A stretch of 64,000 bases of DNA from Cristatella mucedo. Lineage: Eukaryota; Bryozoa; Phylactolaemata; Cristatellidae. Positions 25,406-37,482 of this stretch are shown one piece after another (position 1 is the first letter of the stretch; each line of letters starts with the position of its first letter). Under the pieces are notes generated by a model. That model saw nothing but the letters and a program-made list of their open reading frames with translations, was not told the origin of the DNA and made no database searches. A program made the position numbers and the translations under genes. The DNA lies in assembly GCA_009760855.2 (NCBI GenBank), contig WPIO01000004.1:4454001-4518000 (forward strand), in the 5' to 3' direction.

Positions 25406-26734
25406 TTATTGATTTTACAACTTTGCTATGGGACCGAGGATGATAAAGCGTGTGCTCGTTCGAGCCCAGTGCGTGGCGAGAAGGCAATATGGTATACCGG
25501 TCGATCGGGAACGGCTCGTGAAGGCGGCCCAAATCCGGGTGTAGCCTGCCTGCCCCGACTTGCCGAACGGGCTAGCTTGGAGTCTGCGAGCAAAGGGGGG
25601 TCGTCGGGCCACGGCTGCTTTCGCGTCAGGACATCGCTATGAGAGCCGAAGTGGAGCGCTTTTAACTCCTGAGTCAAAGGTCAAGCGTAGTGGTCGCAGC
25701 GATCTTTAGATTGGGAGAGCGTGGCAGGAAATTGCTGGACTCGAGTTCGGCCCTTATCGGCCACCTGTCCAGGAGCATTCCTGTCGAATCGCGTGCCGCC
25801 GCGAGACGCACGTCTCGACGCGATTAGAATGCCTTAGTCAGATCCTGTTGCTATCAATCAGCAGCTGCTGCTGTTAGGCAAAGCGCTAGAGCGGGGCCGC
25901 TGTTTTGCACGGCGGCGTGTACATCCGAAGTCCAACCGAATGCAGAATGGTGGCCGACGTCCGGCCAGCGGGTGCCGACGACGGAAGCTTGTCCAGAACG
26001 AGGCGAGTAGCGGGCAAAGTGCGAGCAGCGAAAGTCCTCGTGTTCGAGCGACACGCTGAGCCGAAAGCCTTTTCAAATATTCACAAGCCGAATGAAGACT
26101 ACCGAGGCAGCCGCCGTAGTCGCACTGTCCGTCTCGGGCGCTAAGCGAATAGGGCAGTGCGCTCTCGAGCCGAGCTCTCGAGAGGCACCTACACTCTCCC
26201 TTCAGCGGATTCTCGTGCGCGAGGCAGCCGTCGGCTGACTGCTCAGCCACCGACGCGTTGACTGACTGGCCGCAGTGAGGCGGCGGCGGCGGCTTTTCGG
26301 CGTCGGCTGGCTGCCAGGAGATCCAAGAAAAGACGGCTTTCGAACTCGATGCCGTCAATGGCCGGCGTGCCATTATAATAGGCTTTCCAGATAGCCTGCC
26401 CGAGTTGGGGCGAGCGAGCGAGTATTCCGAGTCGGCTGCTTAAGCGTCTAGCGTGCATTCACTGCGTCGTATCGCCGCTGCGCCCCGGTAGCTTGCCTGA
26501 ATTGCCCTCTGCCCCTAGCGTATTGAAACGCAGACGTGCTACCTCTGCCGGATTCCGACTGTTTAGATAAGACAACTGAAGTTCCTGAATTATAATGACT
26601 GGAAACTTGCCATGCGGTAATCCAAGGTAAGGCGGCATAAAAGCCGACATCGTGCGACGTCAGCGAGGTGCGCATGAGGTCATTGCGCCGGTCGGCAGTT
26701 AAGCGGCGCTCTGGGCGTCCTAAGAGAGATGTTA
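25406..26734. other. No gene recognised; CG-rich
   Basis: Overlapping frames on both strands (up to 171 residues at 25858-26373 -) look like open GC-rich DNA and match no known domain. Confidence 0.4.
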
Positions 26735-26945
26735 TAATAATAATAATACATAAGTATAGGACCCTCTGAGAACTTAAAATCTTACAATTACAATTTACAA
26801 TGCTGTAAAGAAAGCATGATCGCATGGTCAGTGGTAACATTACAATGTCAACAAGCATGACAAGGTTAGAGGAGACGTTCGCGAAGTCAACGCGTAAATA
26901 TGGCTAGAGGCAGCGTGCACAGTGTCAGCGTGCGCGTAAGCGCAC
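26735..26945 (-). mobile_element. LINE 3' UTR and tail fragment
   Basis: AAT repeats (tail) lie at 26735-26750, then the CTCTGAGAACTTAAAATCTT hairpin remnant. The 3' UTR follows with the TGGTTAGTGG / GTCAGC words seen in other copies. Confidence 0.65.
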
Positions 26946-27322
26946 GTACGACGAATCGCAAGGACCCGCACCGCTGTGCGCTACGGCCTGCGCTCGATGC
27001 ATGTAGCCCTCCGCGGCTGTCGAATAGACTTCTCTCCGCGCTACGGCTACGGACTCGCCATCCTAAGGTCAAGGGCGCTCTTCGTTTCTGCCCCGTCGCG
27101 CCACCTGCTCGCGCGCAGCGCCTACGTGCATTGGTGCGGCGCCTGCAGCCGTCGCCAGCGGCGCTCCAGCAGCGCTCCAATCAGCTTCGCTGGTGGTCGC
27201 CGCGACCGTCTGACGTCGACGTCGCCTGCAAAGACTAGCGCCGCTTGACGTCACGCCAGCTCCGCGCTCGCGACAAAGAGCGCTAGTGCCGAAACCTCGG
27301 CAGCGCGTTTGCTACAATATCC

Positions 27323-27670
27323 TGTCACGAGCGAGTGCTGGACATCCATCCGAACTAGCGCTCTGCTACGTGCAGAGCTGCCGCGTGTCTGCTGTGCGCT
27401 CGCTCTCGTCTATTCAAAGCACTTAAGTTGGTTCCGCCATCGTGCGTAACCGCTCGCTGAATATACGCGACGCATACCGAAATTATAAATAGCGGAGCGA
27501 GGGGTGCACTTGCCAACCTATAGCGGGGCAGCGACCTAGGCCACTGCTATTTCTGCGCCGCCCTATCACCGTCGACGACAAAATTGTGCCCTACTTCCAC
27601 TCGATTAGCGACCGCCGAGATCGTGTCGAATAAAGACTACGATAGTGCGAAATAATTATTCACCTCTCGC
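27323..27670 (+). mobile_element. Possible solo LTR
   Basis: The segment begins TGTCACGAGCG, a start common in Gypsy-type LTRs. TATAAATAG (27484-27492) and AATAAA (27629-27634) are spaced about 150 bases apart, as in a U3-R-U5 layout. I could not find a clean terminal CA with a matching target duplication, and there are no internal retroviral-type genes. An ordinary promoter followed by a short transcript is an alternative. Confidence 0.3.
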
Positions 27671-27859
27671 CAGCACTTTTCCCCTGCATGAAAATCCGAT
27701 CCTCCACGACGTGAAAACCATGCGGATCACGCTCCTCGGATGACAATCCTGGCTCCGCCTCTGCCAAAATGAGTTCTCATCTTAATCTCACGCCTTCGCC
27801 TCTGCATTCGGTGGCCACTTCCTACCGACAAGTATTTTTTGTTTCGCTGCGCTCGCACA

Positions 27860-28455
27860 GTGATGAACGTCGCTCAGCTCTCACGCCACTTCTCGCCGAC
27901 CTGCACTGGCTACCACTCAAGCAACGGATTGACTTCAAGGTTTTGTCGCTCACTTTTAGGTCCCTTCATGCTCTGGCTCCAACCCTACCTATCAGAACTA
28001 TTTCCTCCACCAGGCCAAGCATCGTACCACTTGCTTTTCGGAATCTAACTGTTTACCTATACCTCGTACAAACCTGAAATCCTTTGGAGACCGTACCTTT
28101 ACTTTGTATGCTCATAAAGCCTGGAGCTCACTCCCGACTTGCATTATGACATGCCCTGACTTAACCACATTTAAAAAGAAATTAAAAACGCACCTATTTA
28201 TGACAGAATTTAGTGGGTCCCTGTGATTCGTCTCTTACGTGCTTAAGCGTGCTGACACTGCTGCATGCTGCCACTAACCACACTTGCATGGTGACCCTGT
28301 GCATGTCACCCCTAACCATGTTATCCTTGCTGGTTATTGAGCATGCTACCACTAACCATTCGGTCGCGTTTCCTTTACAGCAGATTTAAAGCGCCTAGAA
28401 AGAGATTGAGTTCTCAGAGGCCGCTTTATCGAGTGTGCTATTAATATTATACATA
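27860..28455 (+). mobile_element. CR1/L2-like LINE 3' end
   Basis: Pieces of the protein C-terminus (DLHWLPLKQRIDFKVLSLTF near 27899-27958) and FKKKLKTHLF precede the 3' UTR. The hairpin GCGCCTAGAAAGAGATTGAG follows near 28390, then a short ATT tail. It is close to 36.9-37.48 kb. Confidence 0.8.
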
Positions 28456-28769
28456 CACGTAGCTGCGGAATCAGCTGACCTTTAACACGGCGACAGGGAA
28501 AAGCGCCCATACCTTAAGATAACAAGTCCATATCCGTAGCGTGGACAAGTTATTTGACAGCAACTGAGGTCTACAGGCGTCCGACAGCATGCGTGGCGTA
28601 CGATCATTATTGTAATGGCCTGAGCACTGCTCAGCACCTTTGCCAAAATATCAGCTCCCGGCATCTTATTACATGGCTTCGGCATTTTTATGTTGCTGTG
28701 AACTTATCGCATAATCGGTACCTAGCCGTTATAACTCGGGAATCCCTTTCAACATATATTTATCATTTA

Positions 28770-28773
28770 AAGC

Positions 28774-28804
<31 letters not shown>

Positions 28805-28822
28805 CATATATATGTATATATG
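28770..28822. repeat. TA/TG microsatellite
   Basis: Short (TA)n with GTATGTGTGTGT interruption. Confidence 0.85.
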
Positions 28823-29762
28823 CTGAGCTGTAGGTATTAACGAACCGGGGTGAGGGGCTAGCCACACCTCAGCGCTCATGCACCTCAGCGCTGCTGCCGC
28901 GCACCGCGCCGCTGACGAACAGCTAGAGGGACAGCTTCCGGAAGCCCCGCTTTATGCATGCCATACGCGTCCGCGCGTCGACCGTTGCCCGGGTGATCTT
29001 GACCCGAACGCGCGCTGGCGACGTGCGGCGCCGGCAACCTGGCGGCAGACGTCCGGCTCAGCGCCCGGAGATCGCGAGCGACGCGAGCGCACGTGACGGT
29101 CTCAGCGCCTGCGCCCTTCGCTCGCTCGGGCGTCCTCGTCGCGGCCAATCGTGAACGCTGCCGGCGTCGATGGCGCCAGCCTGCCTGCCTGCCGCGTTGC
29201 TCCGCCGCCCGGCAGCCCGCCGCGCGCCGCCGTCGGCGGGCGACGGCGTAGATGCGCGAGCGCGCGCGCGCGCGCCAGGCTGCCCCTCGGGAAATTCGGC
29301 GTCAGACTAATGAAATCGAGGGCGAATTGTCGGTGCCGAGTGTTAATTACGCGTCGAGGGTCAGCGACGCAGCGAGCGGGCGGCGGCGAAGCTTCGAGTG
29401 GGCTTAGTGAGCTTCGAGTGGGCTTAGTGAGCTTCGAGCGGCGGCGGCGGCGTCCATTTGCAACGAGACTCGGCGTCTCGGCGGCAGGGTTTCTTACGAG
29501 CCGTTTTCCGACGCTGCTAATAATCTCGTCAGTCGTAATCGGTGGCACTCGGCGGTGGCTTATTGAGCGCGCTCACGTTTCAATAAGGCGCCGCCGCGCC
29601 GCAAATAGTGCCAGCGTCCCGGCCATTTTTCGAAAAACTGCAATCGTGCTTCAAAACCCGAAACATTTCAAGCTGCTGCGGCTAGCCTGGTAATAGCTGA
29701 CAGCCTATCGAGAGAGGCCCAAGTTACTCACACGAAGTTACATTGTACACTCTGAGACAGTC
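28823..29762. other. No gene recognised; CpG-dense with 20-base tandem
   Basis: Dense CG including a (CG)n-like run near 29259-29275. A 20-base unit beginning GCTTCGAGTGGGC is repeated about 2.5 times at 29391-29440. A 180-residue + frame (29151-29693) is Arg/Ala-rich without a recognised domain. Confidence 0.4.
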
Positions 29763-29815
29763 GCATAATAATAATAATAATGTCGTTTGTATAACGTCCT
29801 AAGAGAAAAATCTGC
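29763..29815 (-). mobile_element. LINE tail remnant (weak)
   Basis: AAT repeats are followed by a TATAACGTCCTAAGAGA segment resembling the hairpin side of the tail. Confidence 0.4.
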
Positions 29816-30164
29816 TGGCAGGCTTTCTCCAATTCGCAGCTCGAGCAGCAATAGCCTAGAGTTAATGACAAGTAAGGTAGATCGTAGTTAGATAAGGCGA
29901 CAAAAGCACACAAGTATCATTGTAGGCCAGCTTGCTAAAGCATAAAAGAAGAACTCAGAGAAGACACGGCTGATTCGTCAGAACCCTGTTTAGTAACGTG
30001 CACAGAATCCTGCTAAGGAAAGCGCGCAAAGAAAACAGGAGCACAATAGACAAGTTCACGGGGAGGAAAAACTGATTGGAAAAATTTAGTTTCTCGACGA
30101 GACCTATATGACGCAGAGCAAATGCAGGTGATGGCAGAAGCCGGAAGCGAGTTCCTTGACAGAG

Positions 30165-30270
30165 GTCGTGTTCACCTTTAAGGACCGAGGTCGCGGATTC
30201 GAGCCTTGCGGCACACGCGAAGCGCATGGATGGAGATTCAGTATTCTGAGTGCCCTGTAGAAATGAATTA
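30165..30270 (+). mobile_element. tRNA-type SINE, family A (degraded)
   Basis: GAGGTCGCGGATTCGAGCC is a good B box, followed by an AGCGCATGGATGGAGATTCA tail remnant. The A box is eroded. Confidence 0.55.
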
Positions 30271-30689
30271 CACTTTTTTAATTTTTTTATGCAAGCACGA
30301 GGCACTGGTGCGCCGTGAGTAATCCCTCTGTATATATACGGGCGCGCCCTGTGCTATCGAAGCTTTCTCATGACACAAAGTGGCGTGTTTATTCAAGTGC
30401 AAAAATACAAACTTTGACGTATGCCAACTGACCAGCAAATAATTTTTCCGGCTTGTCAGTTGCTGACGAAATGCTATTTTGAACGACGCTCCTGAGCTGC
30501 TGTAATGATAGGAAAATGATACTAAGAGTAACCAGAAATTCACATGAAACCCTAAGGGAACAAAGTCCATTTTAGGCACTTCAAATAAGCCGGCAAAGAG
30601 CCATTTCAAATGGGGTTTCGCTGACGCGGAAAATTTAAGCGCGAAGCGCAAAAGATAATTCACAGGAGCGGAGCATATGCTGTAAAGAA

Positions 30690-30980
30690 AAGCGGGTTTC
30701 TGGCTTCTTTTTAAATGTCGTTAAGTCCGGAGTTGTCTTGACATCAGTCGGTAGACACTTCTAGGGCTTTTGAGCATACGAGCTGCAGGTATGTCTTCAA
30801 AGGACGTAAGGTTCGGTGAGACGCAAAGCGAGCGATCGATCGCAGTCAATAGGGCTGGCAGTACGATGCGTGGCAGCCTAATTATGAAGAATTCCCAGTA
30901 GGAACAAGAGAATGAAGGGACGGGAAAGTGAGCGACGCGTAACCTTGAAGTCCTCAATACCCAGCTTGATAGAGTGCCCG
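30690..30980 (-). mobile_element. LINE RT C-terminal fragment
   Basis: On the - strand a VSPNLTSFED segment and flanking degraded codons match the C-terminal part of the LINE protein. Confidence 0.5.
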
Positions 30981-30994
30981 TGCAAATCGTTTTT

Positions 30995-31175
30995 AACAAT
31001 AATAATGATAATAAGAAATATTGATATTTGTATAGCGCCAGCAGAGAACTAAATCACCGTAGAAGCACTTGGCATATTCTGTAAAAAAGGCAAGTTAATA
31101 TGGTTAGTAATAACATCGACAGTGTCAGCAGCATAAACTAGAAAGGACAATTCGCAAGGAGTCTTACAATCCTGA
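30995..31175 (-). mobile_element. LINE 3' UTR and tail fragment
   Basis: AATAAT repeats, a GCGCCAGCAGAGAACTAAAT hairpin remnant and 3' UTR words (TGGTTAGTAATAACAT) are present. Confidence 0.65.
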
Positions 31176-31384
31176 CGGAAACGGGAAGGAACGAAGAACT
31201 GATCGTGCTAGAAAAAAATTAGCCGTTTATTAATTGTACTATAAGTATTTACCCCTACAACGAGCTAGGTAGTAAGTCAGCAAGTCCATCGCACTCTCTG
31301 ATGTCACGTCTACTCTGAGCTCTTTTTCGTTTGACTTATAGTAGTACGACTTGAGTTCAGCAATGATAAGTGTGAAGAAGAGGG

Positions 31385-32159
31385 ATATAATAATAACAAT
31401 AATAATACAATTGATAAAGCGCCCTCAGAGAACTCAATCTCTTTCTAGGCGCTTTAAATTTTTTGAAAAGCAAACACGATCAAATGGTGAGTGGTATCAT
31501 GCTTGATAAACAGCAGGAATAACATGGTTAGTGGTGACATACACAGGGTCAGCATGCAAGTGTGGTTAGTGGCAGCATGCAACAATGTCAGCACGCACGA
31601 GTACATAAAGGACGAATGGCAGGGACTCACTAAATGCTGTCATAAGTAGGTGCGTTTTAAAATTCTTTTTAAATGTGGTCAAGTTAGGGGATGTCACGAC
31701 GGAAGTCGGAAGTGAATACCAGGCATATGGACCAAACGAACTAAAGACACGGTCTCCGAAGGATTTCAGGTTTGTACGAGGTATAGGTAAATAGTTAGAT
31801 TCCGAAAAGCGGGTGGTACGTTGCTAGTAAGTTCCAGTCTGGCTTTAGAGCTAATCACTTCACAGAGTCAGCATTGCTTCAGGTGTACAACAACCTACTT
31901 GTGAATTCAGATACGGGTAGAGTATTTCTCTTTGTTTTGCTCAATCATTTGGAAGCTTTTGATACTATCAATCACCAAGTCCTTCTCGAGAGCCTCTCAT
32001 CTCGCCTGGGCATCACTGGCGCTGCTCTGCAATGGTTCAGATCCTAGCTCAGTGGGAGACTCCAGAGTATTGATGCGAATGGACAAAGATTGTCCGAGGT
32101 ACGTCTGAAATATGGGGTAATTCAGGGCACCGTGCTTGGTCCGGTTCTTTTCACGATTT

Positions 32160-32242
<83 letters not shown>

Positions 32243-32480
32243 CCGATGCGGTTGCCAAGCACAATCTGGACTTTCACTTCCATGCGGATGACACTCAGTT
32301 TTACCTTTGTTTTGATCCCTCCCTGCCTTCAAGCACGTCGAATTCTCTCATCTCCCTTGCTGCATGTATTATCTGCCATCCGAACGTGGATGGCAGTAAA
32401 TTTTCTTAAATTGAATGATGATTAAACTAGCTTACTATTAAGAAAAAACCAAGTGTGATTCAAAAATTTAAAATGAAATT
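31385..32480 (-). mobile_element. 5'-inverted (twin-primed) CR1/L2-like LINE
   Basis: The part from 31385 to about 31818 is - strand LINE: AAT tail, intact GCGCCC...AGAGAACTCAATCTCT hairpin, 3' UTR and the protein C-terminus. From about 31820 to 32480 the same family continues on the + strand with RT. FQSGFRANHST-, FDTINHQVL-, VLGPVLF- and YADDTQFYL-like segments end at NFLKLNDD. This head-to-head order is expected of a single insertion with an inverted 5' part. A (CT)n expansion at 32162-32240 interrupts the RT. Confidence 0.65.
32162..32240. repeat. (CT)n expansion inside RT sequence
   Basis: About 39 CT units lie exactly where the homologous element at 36199-36213 reads TATACTCTCCTTGGTGCTG. 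RT homology resumes on the far side with GGTTGCCAAGCACAATCT. Confidence 0.9.
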
Positions 32481-33589
32481 GATGTCAAGGAAATAATTTG
32501 GTAAGCAGCTGCAACATGCACACTCATAGTTAAAATTGAACATTAAACTGCTAGAGCATCGTAGGACTGTGAACTTACAAGGGTTTTTCTAAGAGTGGCA
32601 TTTTAGGAGCTTGCGCTCTCTACCCCTGTTTACCCCTTTTTCTGTCGTCCGAAGAGACGATTCGCGCTTCCGGCGCTTTTCAGCTTTCGCTTGGACCAGC
32701 TGAGTTGGCCTTTTGTAAACCTGCCAGAGGAAACGCGACCAACCGAAAGTCATGCTGCACCTGCATTTGGTAAAAGATGGACATAAATAAATAAAATCTG
32801 TTGGCGAGACTTTAAGGGAAACGGTTGATATGAATTTAAAGATGGTTAGCACGTGCGTACGTTCCGTACATGCAACTCAATGCTGATTCGCTAACCGGCA
32901 CTGACTACTAATATTAGTTTTTTTCTATATTATATATTATTCTATTTATTTATTTATTATTCTATTATTCTAAATTATTCCGAGGGGAGGGCTCATTAGC
33001 CCTGTCAGTGGAAACTCAGGCCCGGCTTTCAAAACAAAGTTGGAGTTCTCCGTGATTTTAAACCGGTGCAATTTCATATCAGACCTGCAGTTTCCGCAGT
33101 CATTGTGGACGGGCGAATTTTCACAGCAATTAATTGGGGACAAAGAGAAGCAGAGCGAGCAGATTTCCACAGATAAAAGTGAGAAAATCAAGCAGCACAT
33201 GAAGTCACTCAGTGCAACACAGCCGAAGCTTAACAGAACGTCGCATACGATAAACTCTACGACAGGAAAAGACTGAAAAAGGAGCGCGGAACTTCGTGCT
33301 GTCAAAACTCAGCGAACGCCTCACTTATGGCAAGGTCAAAAGCAGAAAGTGACAATAGGTAAGACTCGAGCACTTCACGGTTCTGGTCACGTGGTATTGA
33401 GTCCTACCTAGAAGTAGGCCGAGTTCATCGGCTAGGCTGGGCTTGCCACTAGGTAAACGGTCACTCAGGCCTGAATTGCGATGTAAGAATTTACATTTTC
33501 CCTAATTTTTCACGGGCACAAGCTAGTTTAGATTTGCTATAGTACAACTTTACGTATTAATTATACTCAATGTAAGCAATTAAATATTA
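32481..33589. other. No gene recognised
   Basis: AT-rich unique DNA. A 78-residue + frame (33040-33276) is hydrophilic and unrecognised. Confidence 0.4.
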
Positions 33590-33747
33590 CATTACATACA
33601 ATTCATTTGTATATCGCCCTAAGAGAACTTGATCTTTATTCAGGCGCTTCACAAATGGCACGGGAGTCGAACCCACGACCTCGGCAGGCAAATATACTCA
33701 CCTTGACCTTGGTTGGGCGAGCACCTTAATCATTGGGCCTAACCAGC
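33590..33747 (-). mobile_element. tRNA-type SINE, family A
   Basis: On the - strand, TTAGGCCCAATGATTAAGGT is the head and GAGGTCGTGGGTTCGACTCC a near-canonical B box. The tail GCGCCTGAATAAAGATCAAG continues with TTCTCTTAGGGCG and ATACAAATG, i.e. the LINE-like hairpin. Confidence 0.75.
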
Positions 33748-34309
33748 ATATATAAGCGCGGGTAACCGCCCCCCCCCGCAGCCCCTGCAGAGTAGGGCTC
33801 CTCCGGCTAAGATATAATAATTTGTAAAAATATTTAAATCGCCTCACGACGTAGGGTGCACTGACAGTGTTCCTTGTTCGCTGCAAAATTCTTCCAAAAA
33901 TCGCAGTTATTGCGAACATCGTAAAGGGAAGCGATACATCTAAGACCTGTTTAAGGTTATTATGATTGTTATTCGACCGTAGCGCGTAAGAAGCTACGTG
34001 CCAATGGATATATAAGCGCTTATTGCTTCGGGCTGCTCGGTCTCCCCCACTGGCGGCGGCCTTAGCTACGCCGGCGGCTTGTAACCTGCATGTTAGTTAT
34101 GATCGTGCGCAGCTATTATCGCTTCGTCATCGTAGATCAAATGCATTCCTAGATGTTGCTAAGATTCGTGAATTATTCTCTAACAAATGACAAGCACCCC
34201 GGAGCCGCCGCGGTCTACCATTGTCTTGAACCACTCAGCACGCTCCCCCTAATGCGTCACTGTGAATCTCTCTAACTTAGTGGCCATCAGGCCTGTTATA
34301 ACTCCGGCG
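33748..34309. other. No gene recognised
   Basis: Unique sequence between a SINE and the main LINE; a C9-type run lies near 33770. Confidence 0.4.
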
Positions 34310-37300
34310 GCCCAACTTAAGGCTTGCCTTTAAAATTCTCATTAAATGTGTGCTAAACTTCCAGTAATAAGTGACCTTATTTCTGAAAATGGTCTTGACC
34401 TGCACGCCTTGACTTGAAACTTGACTAAAATCGGTAAACTGCCCGACAATTAAAGACGCTACCCTGACTGGGTTCTCATTCTTTCAAACCCTAGATCGAT
34501 CGAAACTGGATGTGGAGTTGCTATTGTCGTGCGCTCAAAATTTAGCTTCAAGCCATTTGCAGTTTTTGAATCGATTGTCTTGATCTCACCCGAAAACAAA
34601 CTACTGATGGTGGCAGTAGTACATCGCCCACCAGGTACCAAATCCTCCTTTATCTCAGATTTCTCGTATCTCATTTCGATTTTGTGTGCAAGAAATCGAT
34701 CCGCCGTCGTTATGGGTGATTTCAAAATTCACTTTGATAACTTATCTGACGCCTTCAGCACTGAATTTCGTGCATTGACTGACTCATTGTCTATTGTGGC
34801 TCATGTGCATGGCCCTACTCACGTCAAGGGTCACACATTCGACCAAATTTTCTCATACAACTGCACTTCGTCATCACCAATTATTACCAAATCCTGCTTA
34901 TCTGACCAAATGCAGATCTCATTCAGTCTACAATGTGTGCCCTCCTCCTCTAAAATCCCATATGAATCACGAAAACTCAAGACCCTTGACATTGATGCTG
35001 TCCTTGCGAAAATATCTGCCTCGCCTCTGCTGCTCAGTCCCCCTTCCGATCTGTCATCATTAGTAGGTAGCTACAACACGACACTAGCTGACACGCTCGA
35101 CGAGTTTGCACCTCTGACTAAGCGCACCGTGCGCCCTCGCCCAGACGGCCTATGGTTTACCACAGGCATTAAACTAGCTAGGTCTACTAAGCACAAGCTT
35201 GAAAAAAACATGCAAAGATCAGGGCTGACTGTCCATTGATAGGCGTACGAGGACCAATATAGGTCGTACCAATCGATCCTAGCAAAGGCCAAGTCTAGCT
35301 TCTACTAAAATATTGTTGAATCACAGTTGCCCAATCCAAAAAAGGCTGATGTCGACGGTCAACCATCTCCTCAACCGCTCCGAGGTTAGCTGCTTACCGG
35401 ATGATCCTTGTGATGATCTAGCCGATCGATTCTCTAGCTTCTTTATCCAGAAGATAGAAAAGATCAGGGAGTCCATCCATGCGATGGCAGCATCCCCCTA
35501 GAATGCTGTCCCTCGATTCCTTGGGGCTCCTAAGTGTCTACATTCAAGCAGGTCACTAATGATCTGGTCCGGAAGTTCATACACAAATCAAAAAAGACAA
35601 CTAGTCCTCTGGACCCTATTCCCACTGTCCTGCTCCTACGTTGCATTGATCTGCTGGTGCTATGCATTACTAACATCATTAATATGTCATTAGCCTCAGG
35701 TCATGTCAAAACACCTTTAAAAAAGCTGTAGTCAGGCCACTACTCAAGAAAGCGACACAAGACCTAGAGAACTTGAGCAACTACCGCCCAGTCTCCCTTC
35801 TACCATTCCTATCAAAGACACTGCAACGGGTCGTGGCGGACCATTGAAAATTCAAGCCTTGCTAGTATGTTCCAGTCTGGTTTTACAGCTAATCACTCCA
35901 CAGGATCAGAATTTCTTAGGGTCTACAACGACCTACTTAGGAATGCAGACATGGGTAGAGTATCTCTGCTTGGTTTGCTCGATCTTTTGGCACCCCTTGA
36001 TACTATCGATCACCAGGTTCTCCTATAGCACCTTTTATCTCGCCTACGAATCACTGGCACTGCTCTGCAATGGTTCAGGTCATATATCACTGGGAGATTC
36101 CAGAGTATTGACGCGAATGGACAAAGATCGTCCGAGGTACCTCTGAAATATGTGATACCTCAGGGCACAGTGCTTGGTCCGGTTCTCTTCATGGTTTATA
36201 CTCTCCTTGGTGCTGGTGTGATTGCCAAGCACAATCTAGGCTTTCACTTCTATGCGGATGACACTCAGTTGTAGCTTTGCTTTCATCCTCCCAGCCTTCG
36301 AGCACCTCAAATTCTCTCAACTCACTTGCTGCATGCATTGATGACATCCGCACATGGATGGCAGCAAATTTTCTTAAACTAAACGATGATAAAACTAACT
36401 TACTAGTTATGGGCAAACCCAATGTGATTCAGAAATTGGAAAGGCTGAGGCTCAAAATTGGCTCTGCCAGCATATCTCCTGTTGAATCAGCTCGAAATCT
36501 AGGTGTCATATTCCAAAGTGACCACACGTTAGACGACCACATCAGCTCCACAGTCAAGTCCCAATAGTTAAGGCTCTCGCCCCGACCAAAGCCTGGCCGA
36601 GGTCGTAGTCTCGAGCCCTGTGCAAAATGTGGAGTGCCTTAATAGAGATTAATTTCTCTTAGTGCGCTAAATAAATAAATTATATTTTTTATTTTTAAAG
36701 TCTGCCTTCTTTCAGCTACATAGCATTTCCAAAATTTTCGATTGTTTAGACAGGAATAGCCCATCTTAGTTGGTCCATGCATTTGTGACATCCCGTATTG
36801 ACTTCTGTTACTCACTGCTTGCTGGTCACCGGCATGTGCAATCAGGTGCGTACAGCTGGTGCAAAACTCTGCAGCTAGGCTTGTCTGTCGCGAGCGTCAC
36901 AGTTGCCACATCACACCACTTCTCGCCGACCTGCACTGGCTACCACTCAAGCAACGCATCGACTTCAACGTTTTGTCGCTCACTTCTAGGTCCCTTCATT
37001 CTCTGGCTCCAGCCTACCTATCAGATCTACTCTCCCACCAGGCCAAACATCGTACCACCCACTTTTCGGAATCTAACTATTTACCTATACCTCGTACAAA
37101 CCTCAAATCCTTCGGAGACCGTGCCTTTAGTTCGTACGCTCCCAAAGCCTGGAACCCACTCCTGACTTCCGTCATGATATCCCCTAACTTGACCACATTC
37201 AAAAAGAAATTAAAAACGCACCTATTTAGGACAGTATTTAGAGGGTCCCTGTGATTCGTCCTTTATGTGGTTATGCGTGCTGACACTGTTGCATGCGGCC

Positions 37301-37482
37301 ACTAACCACACTTGCATGCTTACCCTGTGCATATCACCCCTAATCATGTTATGCATGTTGTTTATCAAACATGATACCACTCATCATTCGATCGTGTTTC
37401 CTTTGCAGCAAATGCAAAGCGCCTAGAAAGAGATGGAGTTATCTGAGGGCGCTTTATCAAGTGTATTATTATTATTAAAATA
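34310..37482 (+). mobile_element. Near-complete CR1/L2-like LINE, defective
   Basis: The element encodes, in order, three regions. First is an apurinic-type endonuclease (ISENGLDL- near 34372; VAVVHRPPG; MGDFKIHFDN; GHTFDQIF; a SDQ motif where SDH is usual). Next is reverse transcriptase ([66 protein letters not shown]). Last is the C-terminal domain (DLHWLPLKQRIDFNVLSLTS; FGDRAFSSYAPKAWNPLL; FKKKLKTHLFRTVF). The 3' UTR ends in the GCGCC...GGCGC hairpin and a few ATT units. Several stops and frameshifts plus an inserted SINE make it inactive. The 5' end is approximate and no ORF1 was recognised. Clade (CR1 versus L2/Rex) is inferred from motif resemblance only. Confidence 0.85.
36562..36702 (+). 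mobile_element. tRNA-type SINE inserted in the LINE ORF
   Basis: CAATAGTTAAGGCTCTCGCC (head), GGTCGTAGTCTCGAGCCC (B box) and AGAGATTAATTTCTCT (tail hairpin), then AAATAAATAAAT. The LINE protein reads DDHISSTVKS before the insert and resumes SAFFQLHSISKIFD after it. AAGTC occurs at both junctions, a likely short target-site duplication. Confidence 0.8.
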
